A stretch of 20,056 nucleotides of DNA from a virus. Positions 7,819-14,851 of this stretch are shown one piece after another (the first letter of the stretch is position 1; each line of letters begins with the position of its first letter). The position numbers were made by a program, and so were the translations under genes. The stretch spans positions 1 through 20,056 of the IMG/VR virus record IMGVR_UViG_3300036766_000113. One strand, 5' to 3'. A model generated the notes under the pieces. That model saw only the letters and a list, made by a program, of their open reading frames with translations, was not told the DNA's origin and made no database searches.

Positions 7819-9468
7819 ATGACGCAATCCGACTTCGGCACCATCAACCCCTCAAGCACGTCAGGCATCGATCTGGCCGGAGAGTTGGGCGGTTTCCGCG
7901 ATGCGCAGAACAGCAACCACCGTGGGGCGTCGCGTCCGTCGTACGTGGTGGCCGGGATGTTCTGGATCAAGAACGTCAGCGGCACGGCGGAGGAGCTTTA
8001 TTGGTACGACGGCACCGACGACATCCTGGTTGTCACGATCAACCCGACGACGAACGCGATCACATTCTCGCTGATCGACCAGACGCTCCTGACGAGCACC
8101 GACGCCGGGGCGACGCCGGGTCCGGTGTTTCGCGGGCTCCGCAACAGCGCCTCCCCGGCCATCGACGATTACGGCCCCAGCTTCGAGGCGCAGGGTAAGG
8201 ACAACGGCGGCGGCACCGACGTGTGGGGCGACATTGTCACGCGCATCAAGGCTGTCGCGGCGGGGGCCGAGTACACGGAGTGGCACTTCCGCACCCTCGT
8301 CAACGCGGTGCTGGCCGCGCGCATGGTGGTCGGGCAGGGTGTGCAGGTGGGCTCGCCCACGGGTGGCGACAAGGGGGCAGGCTCGCTCAACGCCCAGGCG
8401 CTGTACGTCAACGGCGTGGCAGCGCTCGGTGTCGGTGGGTTCAAGAACAAGGTCCACGGCGGCGACTTCTCGACCAACCCGTGGCAGTACGGCACCAGCT
8501 TCCCGGCGGCGGTAAACGGTCTGACGACGGCCGACCGCTTCCTCTACATCTTCACGGGCGCGATGTTGGCCACGGTGTCCAAGTCGGCCGACGCGCCGAC
8601 CGTGGCGCAGGCAGGCGTGTTCACCGACTCGTGCCTGCTGTGGGACTGCACGACCGTCGATGTGTCCATCGCCGCAGGCGATTTCGCCATAATTCAGCAG
8701 TGCCTGGAGGGTTACGACTTCCAGGCCATCGCGCAGCGGGCGTTCACGCTGTCGTTCTGGCACAAGCACACCAAGACCGGCACCTACTGCGTCTGCTTCC
8801 GTAACACCGGCGAGGACCGCTGCTACGTCGCCGAGTACACACAAGCCGTCTCCGACACGTGGGAGTTCACGACGGTCACGGTGTCAGCGTCGCCTGCGGC
8901 CGGCACGTGGGACTACACCACCGGGCGCGGTCTGCAGGTGGCCTTTGTCATCACCGCAGGTTCGACGTTTCAGACGACGCCGAACGCGTGGCAGACCGGG
9001 CAGTTCTTCTCGACGTCCAATCAGGTCAACGGCTGCGACAACACGGCCAACAACTTCAGGCTGGCGCTGGTGCAGGTGGAGATCGGCAGCGCGGCCACGG
9101 AGTTCGAGAAGCGCGGCGTGGGGCAGGAGCTAGCTCTGTGTCGGCGTTACCTGCCGGCGTGCGCCGGGGTGGGTGGTCCAATCGGAGTCGGGTGGAACGA
9201 CTCGACCACCCTGTCGCGCCAGAACATCATGTTCGATGTCCCGACCCGCATCCCGCCGACCGGGATCACGGTCAGCAACGGGGCTCACTTCGCCGTGTCG
9301 GAGAGCGGGGGCGACACCGCCACCACGGCGGTCGCGTTCGTCTCCGCCAACGTCCACGGCGGCGCGGTGACGGCGACGGTCGCAGCCGGTCTGACCGACG
9401 GCCGGGGTGCGTCCCTGCTGCTCGCCAACGCGTCGGCAAAAATCCTGTTCACGGGGGCCGAGCTATGA
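7819..9468 (+). CDS. Tail fibre-like protein with lectin-like domain
   Basis: ATG 7819 follows AGGAG at 7808-7812 (6-base spacer), giving 549 residues. The N-terminal ~90 residues ('DFGTINPSSTSGIDLAGEL...', then 'RPSYVVAGMFWIKN' and 'LYWYDGTDDI') are the common N-terminal module of fibre proteins that follow gpJ in many siphophages. A glycine/alanine-rich middle (about 95-205) resembles trimeric fibre shaft. Residues ~207-426 look like a beta-sandwich or carbohydrate-binding-like domain ('GGDFSTNPWQYG', 'FTLSFWHKHTKTG', 'RLALVQVEIGSAATEFE'). After it comes the tail-associated 'RRYLPA' motif and a beta-rich C-terminal tip. Expected role: receptor binding next to gpJ. The sequence does not show the ligand. 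Its stop is overlapped by the ATG of the next small gene. Confidence 0.75.
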   Translation: MTQSDFGTINPSSTSGIDLAGELGGFRDAQNSNHRGASRPSYVVAGMFWIKNVSGTAEELYWYDGTDDILVVTINPTTNAITFSLIDQTLLTSTDAGATPGPVFRGLRNSASPAIDDYGPSFEAQGKDNGGGTDVWGDIVTRIKAVAAGAEYTEWHFRTLVNAVLAARMVVGQGVQVGSPTGGDKGAGSLNAQALYVNGVAALGVGGFKNKVHGGDFSTNPWQYGTSFPAAVNGLTTADRFLYIFTGAMLATVSKSADAPTVAQAGVFTDSCLLWDCTTVDVSIAAGDFAIIQQCLEGYDFQAIAQRAFTLSFWHKHTKTGTYCVCFRNTGEDRCYVAEYTQAVSDTWEFTTVTVSASPAAGTWDYTTGRGLQVAFVITAGSTFQTTPNAWQTGQFFSTSNQVNGCDNTANNFRLALVQVEIGSAATEFEKRGVGQELALCRRYLPACAGVGGPIGVGWNDSTTLSRQNIMFDVPTRIPPTGITVSNGAHFAVSESGGDTATTAVAFVSANVHGGAVTATVAAGLTDGRGASLLLANASAKILFTGAEL

Positions 9469-9743
9469 GTTGGAAGTTCACGGATCAGACCGGGTTGGTG
9501 GTCACGCGCACCAACCCAGACGGGTCGTCGGACAGCCGGCTGGCAGCGGCCTCGACGCCGGCCGAGCGGGCCGCCGTCGAGGCGGCCGAACCGGAGGCTG
9601 TGGTCGATGTTGCGGATGAGATCGATGCCAGGGTGGCCAGTGACCCGGTCATCATGGCGTTGGTGGGTAAGATCGCCGACATCACCGGGGAGACCCCGGA
9701 GGACGTGGTGTCCGGCATGAAGCAGAGGGTGCGTTCGAAATGA
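9465..9743 (+). CDS. Small phage protein of unknown function (92 aa)
   Basis: The reading frame runs far upstream as shadow of the fibre gene, so the start is placed at ATG 9465, which overlaps the fibre stop (ATGA). The product begins MSWKFTDQTGLVVTRTNPDG, carries an Ala/Glu-rich middle, and ends in a helical segment 'DPVIMALVGKIADITGETPEDVVSGMKQRVR'. It is soluble and acidic, with no membrane segment or signal peptide. Small proteins of this layout often follow fibre genes in siphophages and may act as fibre chaperones or adaptors, but nothing in the sequence proves this. Its stop overlaps the next ATG (ATGATG), so it sits in the same transcription unit. Confidence 0.7.
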   Translation: MSWKFTDQTGLVVTRTNPDGSSDSRLAAASTPAERAAVEAAEPEAVVDVADEIDARVASDPVIMALVGKIADITGETPEDVVSGMKQRVRSK

Positions 9744-10360
9744 TGCAGTTAACTTCACCGTGGTGGGCCGTGGTTGCACTGGCCGCGACCGGCGGGCTGC
9801 TGAACCGCGCGAGGGGCGGTGGGTTCGTGAGCCTAGGGAGCACCACGCTGGCGCGTATCGTGTTTTGGGCCGTGCCCACGGCCGGGTCGCTGATGGCCAT
9901 GTTGGACCCAACGGCGACACCTAGGGCCACGCTCGGCATCGGCATGGTGCTGTTCGTGGGGTGCTACCTGTCGCTCGCGCTGGGGTGGGCCGACCACATG
10001 GACCTCGGGCGTGTGCCGCACAGGGACGACGGGTGGTTGGCGGGGGCGCTCGACGTGCTGTTCGGCGAGGACAGCGGCCATGACTTCTGGCGCGAGTTCT
10101 TCGGGCTGATGGTGCGCGGCCTGCTGTTCACCACGGCCATCGGTGCGGCGGTGGTGCTCGCCGACCTCATCTCCGGTGTGCCGTTGTGGCGCGGTTGGTG
10201 GTTTGCCGTGACTGGGGCCGGCATGCCGCTGATGTACGAACTGGGCTGGCGCACGCCGCGCCTGTCGGACACCTTCGACAGGGGGCCGTGCTGGGGTGAG
10301 TTCTGGTTCGGCGCGTGGGTGTGGGGTTGGATGACCGTGGCCTACGGGGGGCACCTGTGA
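9740..10360 (+). CDS. Multi-pass membrane protein of unknown function at head of lysis region
   Basis: ATG 9740 overlaps the preceding stop; a second ATG follows immediately at 9743. The 206-residue product has several apolar stretches, approximately residues 8-20, 32-48, 66-80 and 127-147, plus a Trp/aromatic-rich C-terminus (GEFWFGAWVWGWMTVAYGG). Between them lie charged loops such as 'GWADHMDLGRVPHRDDGW'. Membrane proteins of this kind are common between tail and lysis genes of siphophages. A role in lysis control or superinfection exclusion is possible but unproven. A copy of the TTAA-centred palindrome lies over codons 2-7. The stop overlaps the GTG of the next gene (GTGA). Confidence 0.75.
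   Translation: MMQLTSPWWAVVALAATGGLLNRARGGGFVSLGSTTLARIVFWAVPTAGSLMAMLDPTATPRATLGIGMVLFVGCYLSLALGWADHMDLGRVPHRDDGWLAGALDVLFGEDSGHDFWREFFGLMVRGLLFTTAIGAAVVLADLISGVPLWRGWWFAVTGAGMPLMYELGWRTPRLSDTFDRGPCWGEFWFGAWVWGWMTVAYGGHL
9743..9758. repeat. Palindrome family copy 2 at start of membrane-protein gene (ATGCAGTTAACTTCAC)
   Basis: It matches the 16-base consensus at 14 positions and keeps the central CAGTTAACT. It covers codons 2-7 of the gene at 9740, read ATG CAG TTA ACT TCA. The same codon register (CAG TTA ACT) is used in copies 1 and 4, in unrelated proteins. Confidence 0.5.
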
Positions 10361-10743
10361 CCGAGGAGGACCCTGTTTTGATGGCCAAGCTGGCCATCGA
10401 GCGCGCCGACGCGGTGAAGGCGTGGGGGGAGAAGGCCCATGAGAGCATCATGGTGCAGGTTTCGGCGAACCGCGACCTCAACGCGGAGCAGCACCGCAAC
10501 CTGTCGGGGCAGGTGGCCGGGTTGGACAGGAAGGTCGTGCAGCACGACATCGACACGCGGGCGGCCATCGGCACCGTCAAGACGGACCTTGAGAGGAAGA
10601 TCGGTGGTGTCGGTACGTCCGTCGGGAGGTTGAAGGGCAGGTTGCTCGCGGTGGCGGCCTTCGTGATGGTGTCCATGTTCGGCATCATAGGCTACCTGCT
10701 GGACATGCTCGTGACGGCGTTCAAAACGATACGTTGGCCGTGA
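10357..10743 (+). CDS. Small protein with coiled coil and C-terminal transmembrane segment
   Basis: The start is either GTG 10357, which overlaps the previous stop, or ATG 10381, which is preceded by GAGGAGGA at 10363-10370; the first gives 128 residues, the second 120. The N-terminal ~95 residues are charged and helical with heptad-like spacing ('HRNLSGQVAGLDRKVVQHDIDTR' into 'VKTDLERKIGG'). One membrane span follows (about LLAVAAFVMVSMFGIIGYLL) with a short basic tail. This resembles haemolysin-XhlA-like or holin-associated phage proteins that lie next to endolysins. The similarity is by layout, not by a diagnostic motif. It ends just before the endolysin gene. Confidence 0.7.
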   Translation: MTEEDPVLMAKLAIERADAVKAWGEKAHESIMVQVSANRDLNAEQHRNLSGQVAGLDRKVVQHDIDTRAAIGTVKTDLERKIGGVGTSVGRLKGRLLAVAAFVMVSMFGIIGYLLDMLVTAFKTIRWP

Positions 10744-10751
10744 GGGGTGAC

Positions 10752-11279
10752 ATGGCAGCCGACCTCAAGGCCCTGGACGACTCATTCCGCCTGAAGGTGG
10801 AGGCGCTGCTGCGCAACCTCGTGGAGCGCGGCGTGGAGATGCGCCCATTCTTTACGGTGCGCACCCCAATCGAGCAGGCCAAGCTGTGGCGGCAGTCGCG
10901 GTCGCGCGAGGACATCGAGGCGGCGTCGCTGCGCCTCAGGCAGGCCGGGGCGAACTACCTGTCGCACTGCTTGGACTCCGCAGGGCCGTGCAGCGGCATC
11001 GAGGTGACGAAGGCGCTCCCCGGACTGTCGTGGCACCAGTGGGGGCTGGCGGTGGACTGCTTCTGGTTGGTCGACGGGAAATCTGAATGGTCAAGCAAAA
11101 AGCTGGTGGACGGGATAAACGGGTACGCGGAGTACCGCGTGGAGGCGCAGCTGTTCGGACTGCACCGGGGGCCGGAGAGCGATTGGCCGCACGTGCAGAT
11201 GCCGAGGGAGGGCGGGCCGGAGGGGGCCGGGTACACGCTGGCCCAGGTGGACGAGCGCATGCGCGTTCGATTCGGGTAG
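10752..11279 (+). CDS. Endolysin, peptidase M15 family (L-Ala-D-Glu / D-Ala-D-Ala peptidase type)
   Basis: ATG 10752 follows GAGGGG at 10742-10747 (short 4-base spacer). GTG 10740 and TTG 10734 in the same frame are alternatives that overlap the previous gene. The 175-residue product carries the M15 zinc-peptidase signature: an N-terminal 'VRTPIEQAKLWRQSRS', then 'LSWHQWGLAVD' giving the SxHxxGxAxD motif with zinc ligands His95 and Asp102, and a third ligand His147 in 'DWPHVQMP'. Family members cut peptide bonds in peptidoglycan and serve as phage endolysins. There is no signal peptide, so release from the cytoplasm would need a holin. Neighbouring membrane proteins and spanin genes fit a lysis cassette. 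Confidence 0.92.
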   Translation: MAADLKALDDSFRLKVEALLRNLVERGVEMRPFFTVRTPIEQAKLWRQSRSREDIEAASLRLRQAGANYLSHCLDSAGPCSGIEVTKALPGLSWHQWGLAVDCFWLVDGKSEWSSKKLVDGINGYAEYRVEAQLFGLHRGPESDWPHVQMPREGGPEGAGYTLAQVDERMRVRFG

Positions 11280-11290
11280 GGGGCCAGGAG

Positions 11291-11605
11291 GTGAGCATCA
11301 CCGCGCTCTCCGCCGTGCTGGGCCTGTTGGGCACCATCGTGGGTGGTGCGTGGGCCGTGGACGAGCACTACGCCAAGGTGCGCGACGTCGACCACCTGGA
11401 GGTGCAGACGGCCGGGGCGATCAACACGCTCCAGCAGCGCCTCGACGCCAAGATCGTCGAGGACGACATCCGCACCAAGTACAATCAGATCAACGAGGCC
11501 AAGGTGCGCACCGGGCGAAATGACTGCGGTGCGCTGCGCCCCGCGTGCCTCCAGTGGGAGTCCGAGGCCGAGGCGCTCAAGATGAAGCTCAAACAGACGA
11601 GGTGA
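11291..11605 (+). CDS. Small membrane-anchored coiled-coil protein in lysis cassette
   Basis: The start is placed at GTG 11291, with AGGGGG at 11278-11283 (7-base spacer) and AGGAG abutting the codon. The frame extends upstream only as shadow of the endolysin gene. The 104-residue product has one N-terminal membrane span (ITALSAVLGLLGTIVGGAWAV). A helical, charged region follows ('HLEVQTAGAINTLQQRLDAKIVED', then 'ESEAEALKMKLKQT') with a Cys pair (CGALRPAC). The layout could suit an antiholin, an XhlA-type protein or a second spanin-like helper. No family motif decides between them. Its stop overlaps the next gene's possible start. Confidence 0.65.
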   Translation: MSITALSAVLGLLGTIVGGAWAVDEHYAKVRDVDHLEVQTAGAINTLQQRLDAKIVEDDIRTKYNQINEAKVRTGRNDCGALRPACLQWESEAEALKMKLKQTR

Positions 11606-11607
11606 CC

Positions 11608-11874
11608 GTGGCCGAGAACACCAACTACACCGCGCCGGACAAGGCGGGCGGACCGCCGCTCCCGACGCGGGCCACCACCAAGCGGATGGTGGTCTGGTCG
11701 CTGGCGTTCTGCGGGCTGATGCTCGCGTACCTCGCGGGGTTCGGCAAGGACACCGAGCTTCAAAAGGCAATCGTGGACGCGTGCCTGTACTACTCGATAG
11801 CGGTGATGACCGGCTACGTGCTGCGGGGCACCGTCGATACGGTGTCCCTGTTCAACGCCATGAGGAAGCGGTGA
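11608..11874 (+). CDS. Probable holin (two transmembrane segments)
   Basis: GTG 11608 has GAGG at 11599-11602 with a 5-base spacer. GTG 11602 in the same frame would overlap the previous stop. The 88-residue product has a polar N-terminus (AENTNYTAPDKAGG), a basic turn (TTKR), and then two apolar segments: 'MVVWSLAFCGLMLAYLAGFG' and 'YYSIAVMTGYVLRGTVDTVSLF'. They are separated by a charged loop with 'GKDTELQKAIVDA', and the C-terminus is basic (AMRKR). Small size, two spans, a basic tail and position between endolysin and spanin genes fit a class II holin. Several neighbours also have spans, so which one sets lysis timing cannot be decided from sequence. Confidence 0.65.
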   Translation: MAENTNYTAPDKAGGPPLPTRATTKRMVVWSLAFCGLMLAYLAGFGKDTELQKAIVDACLYYSIAVMTGYVLRGTVDTVSLFNAMRKR

Positions 11875-11875
11875 C

Positions 11876-12406
11876 ATGTTCGCCCAACTCAAAGCGTACG
11901 TCATGGGGGCGCTCGCGCTGGCACTGGTGGCGGCTGGACTCGCGGCGTGGTGGCAATACGAGCGCGCGAACGGGCTGGTGTCCGCCCTGTCGGAGCAGAA
12001 GGGCGAGACCGCGAAGGCGCTCGACGCGGCCGTTGAGTTGAACAAGAGCGTGGGCGTGTTGAAACAGCAGCGGGCCGCCGACCAACTGGCGATGGACGCG
12101 CTGTCCCGTCAGGCGAACGCCTTGACCGTTGAAAAGGATTTGGCCCATGCAAAACTCGATTCGTACCGCACCCGCCTCAAGCATCTGGCGGAGGTTAAGC
12201 CGGGCCTCGTGGGCCGTCTTTCCACTAATGCTACTCGCCACCTCATGTCAGAGTTCTGTCGAGAGACTGGAGGTGCAGCGTGTGACGGAGCCGGTGAAGC
12301 GGTTCCACCCCGCCCCCCCGCCCCCGGTGTCGCCGAACCCCCCCAGGGTGGAGGTGCTGACGCCGGAGGTGACCGAGGCCAAGAACCGGCTGGTGGCAAA
12401 CGGTGA
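11876..12406 (+). CDS. Rz: Inner-membrane spanin subunit (Rz-like i-spanin)
   Basis: ATG 11876 lies just after the holin stop, with GAGGA at 11862-11866. The 176-residue product has an N-terminal membrane anchor (about residues 10-26, 'MGALALALVAAGLAAWW') and a long periplasmic helical region rich in Ala, Gln, Lys and Glu ('LSEQKGETAKALDAAVELNK', 'VEKDLAHAKLDSYRTRLKHLAE') ending near Cys residues. This is the standard i-spanin layout. A proline/glycine-rich C-terminal tail is encoded by the DNA that also encodes the o-spanin in the next frame. The i-spanin pairs with the outer-membrane lipoprotein to fuse inner and outer membranes in the last step of Gram-negative host lysis. Confidence 0.85.
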   Translation: MFAQLKAYVMGALALALVAAGLAAWWQYERANGLVSALSEQKGETAKALDAAVELNKSVGVLKQQRAADQLAMDALSRQANALTVEKDLAHAKLDSYRTRLKHLAEVKPGLVGRLSTNATRHLMSEFCRETGGAACDGAGEAVPPRPPAPGVAEPPQGGGADAGGDRGQEPAGGKR

Positions 12407-12536
12407 CGCCGAATCGTACGTGTACTTCGCCGTGTCGGAGCAGGACTGGCTGTCCATGGCGCAGTGGCAGCGCGACGTGCTACGCTACGTGCAGCAGGTC
12501 AACGCGATCCTGAAATACTACCGCGAGGAGAATTAG
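12147..12536 (+). CDS. Rz1: Outer-membrane spanin lipoprotein (Rz1-like o-spanin), overlapping Rz in another frame
   Basis: ATG 12147 lies inside the i-spanin gene in another frame and has AAGGA at 12134-12138 (8-base spacer); a TTG at 12129 is a weaker alternative. The 129-residue product starts with a basic region (IWRRLSR) and an apolar stretch (AVFPLMLLATSC) with a lipobox ending at Cys34, so it should be a lipoprotein. A proline-rich section follows (FHPAPPPPVSPNPP), a hallmark of Rz1. Lambda Rz1 is fully nested within Rz. Here the o-spanin overlaps the i-spanin for about 260 bases and continues about 130 bases beyond, with an extra C-terminal region (VYFAVSEQDWLSMAQWQRDV). Confidence 0.87.
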   Translation: MQNSIRTAPASSIWRRLSRASWAVFPLMLLATSCQSSVERLEVQRVTEPVKRFHPAPPPPVSPNPPRVEVLTPEVTEAKNRLVANGDAESYVYFAVSEQDWLSMAQWQRDVLRYVQQVNAILKYYREEN

Positions 12537-12537
12537 G

Positions 12538-13140
12538 ATGCCGAACAACGGACTCAACGGCCAGCGCGTGCCCCCGCCCGAGGTGCTCGCGGCGCTCCCC
12601 GTCGGGTGGGACATCTACACCTACTTCGGCCAGACCGAGACGGTGTATGCGCGGCCTGCGGCCGGGGCGAAGGCGCTGGTGCTTTGGGTGGACGCGAACA
12701 CCGCGCGCTACCGCACCGGGGACTTCAAGGGCAAGGTGTTCACGGCCGCCAACGCCACCGAGATATTCACCTCGGTGGGGCACGGGTTCGCCACCGGGGA
12801 CGGCCCGTTCCCGGTCAGCAATTCGGGCGGTGCGCTTCCGGCCGGGCTGGCGGCGAACACGCCGTACTGGGTCATCCGCCTCGACAACGACACGTTCAAA
12901 CTCGCGACCTCATACGCGGATGCAATTGCCGGCACGTTCCTCCTGATCTCGACCGACGGCTCCGGCACGCAGACCATCGCCGGCCTGCCTGCGGCGGAGG
13001 CACCGGCTGCGGTGTCCAACGGTTTCGGGTCGATATACCTCACCGGGGCCGGGACCATCCGCGTGCTTGCCGCGCCCGAGAAGTTCACCCTGCGCGGATA
13101 TAATGCCGCCACGGCAATATCTTTCTATTGGTTGCCTTAG
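12538..13140 (+). CDS. Beta-rich phage structural-type protein (200 aa), function unknown
   Basis: ATG 12538 follows GAGGAG at 12525-12530 with a 7-base spacer. The centre of the protein contains 'GHGFATGDGPFPVSNSGG', 'LPAGLAANTPYWVIRLDNDT' and 'FKLATSYADAIAGT', a small beta domain that recurs in many phage virion and baseplate/fibre proteins. The C-terminus (GFGSIYLTGAGTIRVLAAPE) also looks beta-rich. No signal peptide or membrane span is seen. Placement after the spanins is unusual for a virion protein, and it could be a decoration, tail or fibre-associated protein. Its TAG stop overlaps the GTG start of the HNH gene (TAGTG). Confidence 0.75.
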   Translation: MPNNGLNGQRVPPPEVLAALPVGWDIYTYFGQTETVYARPAAGAKALVLWVDANTARYRTGDFKGKVFTAANATEIFTSVGHGFATGDGPFPVSNSGGALPAGLAANTPYWVIRLDNDTFKLATSYADAIAGTFLLISTDGSGTQTIAGLPAAEAPAAVSNGFGSIYLTGAGTIRVLAAPEKFTLRGYNAATAISFYWLP

Positions 13141-13565
13141 TGGGGAGGCCCATTATCCATGGGCACAATCGTGCCCACACGGTGGGTCGTTCTCCGACAT
13201 ACCAATCTTGGCGTGGTATGTTGGCAAGGTGTGATGATCTTCAAGATAAAAACTACGGCGGGCGCGGTATCATCGTATGTGAAGCATGGCAGACGTTTGA
13301 AGGCTTCCTGTACGACATGGGCGAGAGGCCAGTTGGTCTAACATTGGACCGCAAGAACAACGATGGTCCGTATGTAAAATGGAATTGTCGGTGGGCCACC
13401 ATGAAAGAGCAGACCCACAATAGACGAGGGACCAAACTAACCGAAAACGTCGTGGCTGAAATACGCACTTGTCTTGCGGTCGGGGAGAGAGGGGTGGTGC
13501 TTGCGGCAAAGTTTGGGGTGTCCCGATCAACCGTGAGCATGGTTAAACACAGCCTTCGTTGGTAG
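13140..13565 (+). CDS. HNH-type homing-like endonuclease with C-terminal helix-turn-helix
   Basis: The start is placed at GTG 13140, overlapping the previous stop; TTG 13128 is an in-frame alternative inside the upstream gene. The 141-residue product carries the well-known phage/bacterial HNH-family pattern: 'RSPTYQSWRGMLARC', 'YGGRGIIVCEAWQTFEGFL', 'DMGERPVGLTLDR' and 'NDGPYVKWNCRWATMKEQTHNRR'. Its last ~40 residues ('LTENVVAEIRTCL', 'LAAKFGVSRSTVSMVKH') form a helix-turn-helix-like tail, probably for DNA binding. Base composition is plainly lower in GC than the surrounding genes, with A/T-ending codons and runs such as 'aaaa', which suggests separate, recent acquisition. Free-standing genes of this kind behave as selfish mobile genes in phages. 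It sits at the junction of late and replication genes. Confidence 0.88.
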   Translation: MGRPIIHGHNRAHTVGRSPTYQSWRGMLARCDDLQDKNYGGRGIIVCEAWQTFEGFLYDMGERPVGLTLDRKNNDGPYVKWNCRWATMKEQTHNRRGTKLTENVVAEIRTCLAVGERGVVLAAKFGVSRSTVSMVKHSLRW

Positions 13566-13651
13566 ATTAACCGGCCGCACCTTCCGCTACCACCCCCGCC
13601 ACCGCCCGTGCTATGGTGGCCCCCTCAGCTACCCAAGGAGGGGGACACGGA
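13566..13651 (+). promoter_or_regulatory. Intergenic leader before the replication module, possible promoter
   Basis: This is one of the few non-overlapping junctions and separates late-type genes from the AAA+ ATPase. It holds an inverted repeat, GCCACC at 13598-13603 and GGTGGC at 13615-13620, whose right arm overlaps TGCTATGGT, a possible extended -10 element. No matching -35 hexamer is seen 16-18 bases upstream, so a sigma-70 promoter is only weakly supported. A strong SD, AAGGAGG at 13635-13641, serves the next gene. There is no T-run, so no intrinsic terminator is evident. Confidence 0.3.
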
Positions 13652-14839
13652 ATGTTCGATCTGGCAATCAAAGGCGGCCTGCCGCTCATCGCGGTGAGGA
13701 CCACCGACCCGTTCAATGTGGGCACCGTGCTCCGGCACATATCGGGGCGGCACCCGCTTTGGGTGGCCGACGTGGCCTACCTGCACACGGTCAAGAACGT
13801 GACCGTGCCGTCCCTCATGTACGCCAAGCACGCCAAGGCCGACGTGGACTGGGACCGGGTGTACGAGACCCTGGTGTCGCGCGAGTCTACGCTGGTGCTG
13901 GTGAACTTCACCGACGTCCCGCCGATGTCCCTGGACGCCGGGGAGATGCCCGTACCGCGCGAGATGGTGCTGGCCGCGCTCAAGGAGGCCGCCCTCGGGG
14001 ACGACGTCGTGGCGGCCGTCGCGGGCTCGCTGGGGGGCCTCACCCTCAAGGAGGTGTCTGAGGTGGTGCGCATCACCGAGGCCCGTGACGGGTCGCTCAC
14101 GGCGGCCGGGGCCATGCGCACGCGCCAGATGCTGCGGACCTCGATAGCGGGGCTGGAGCAGGTGGACACCGACTCCGCGATATACTGGCCGCCGTCCGGG
14201 CTCCAGTCGTGGCTTCAGGAGGAGGACGAGTTCTTCATTCTGCACGACGACCCCCGGCTCCGGCCGCGCGGGCTGATGTTCACGGGCGCACCCGGCAACG
14301 GCAAGACGCAGGGGGCCAAGCACGTGGCCCGGCACATGGGCGTGCCGCTGTACCGCGTGGACGTCGGGGCCGCCATGACCAAGTGGCAGGGCGAGTCGGA
14401 GCGGGCGTTCTCCGCCGTGCTCCACCGCCTCGACCACGAGGAGCCGTGCGTGGTCCTGTTCGATGAGGTGGACAAGTTGTTCGTGCAGGGCAACGACGAC
14501 ACTGGCACGGTGCGCCGAATGCTCTCGTCGTTTCTGTGGTGGCTCCAGGAGCACACGTCGAGGGTGCTGACCGTGATGACGTGCAACGACCTCACGGTGG
14601 TTCCGCCAGAACTCTACCGCGCAGGGCGCATCGACCGGGTGCTGACCTTCGACGGCCTGCCGTACGCCAATGCGGTCACGTTCGTGTCGTCGGTGTGCCT
14701 AAAACTCGGGTGGCAGGTGGGTGCGGCCGAGGCCGCGCTGGCCGTCAACAACACCGTGCCGGGCGGCGTGATGTCCTACGCCGACGCGTATGAGTGCGCC
14801 CGCCGTCTGGTGAAGCGCAAGGTGCGCGGGTCAGGGTGA
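13652..14839 (+). CDS. AAA+ family ATPase (CDC48/FtsH-like core)
   Basis: ATG 13652 is used because AAGGAGG lies ten bases upstream; an in-frame ATG at 13613 lacks this support. The 395-residue product has an N-terminal ~185-residue domain without recognised motifs and a C-terminal AAA+ core. That core has Walker A G212-APGNGK-T219, 'TKWQGESERAFSAVL' (typical of substrate-loop/second-region AAA proteins), Walker B 'CVVLFDEVDKL' with D271-E272, sensor 1 N312 in 'VMTCND', and 'YRAGRIDR' with arginine-finger candidates around 326-329. Such proteins remodel protein or DNA-protein complexes using ATP. Its place at the head of the replication genes suggests a job in replication, recombination or takeover of host proteins, but the substrate is unknown. 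The next gene follows after a short regulatory gap. Confidence 0.85.
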   Translation: MFDLAIKGGLPLIAVRTTDPFNVGTVLRHISGRHPLWVADVAYLHTVKNVTVPSLMYAKHAKADVDWDRVYETLVSRESTLVLVNFTDVPPMSLDAGEMPVPREMVLAALKEAALGDDVVAAVAGSLGGLTLKEVSEVVRITEARDGSLTAAGAMRTRQMLRTSIAGLEQVDTDSAIYWPPSGLQSWLQEEDEFFILHDDPRLRPRGLMFTGAPGNGKTQGAKHVARHMGVPLYRVDVGAAMTKWQGESERAFSAVLHRLDHEEPCVVLFDEVDKLFVQGNDDTGTVRRMLSSFLWWLQEHTSRVLTVMTCNDLTVVPPELYRAGRIDRVLTFDGLPYANAVTFVSSVCLKLGWQVGAAEAALAVNNTVPGGVMSYADAYECARRLVKRKVRGSG

Positions 14840-14851
14840 AGTTAATTGCAC
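14836..14851. promoter_or_regulatory. Palindrome family copy 3: GTGAAGTTAATTGCAC (candidate operator)
   Basis: This 16-base element matches GTGCAGTTAACTGCAC at 14 of 16 positions. It overlaps the AAA+ ATPase stop codon and reaches into the gap before the gene at 14922. A TTGACC hexamer starts at 14852, directly after it, and could be a -35 element, though no good -10 is seen 17 bases later. It is the only copy placed in a spacer and therefore the best candidate for a protein-binding operator. Confidence 0.45.

Noticed and set aside
12300-12330. Programmed frameshift at the poly-C run joining Rz and Rz1
   Set aside because: Rz1 has its own start, SD and lipobox, so no frameshift is needed to explain it.
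13159-13341. 60-codon frame within the HNH gene
   Set aside because: It overlaps the clear HNH motifs in another frame and shows no motif or SD.
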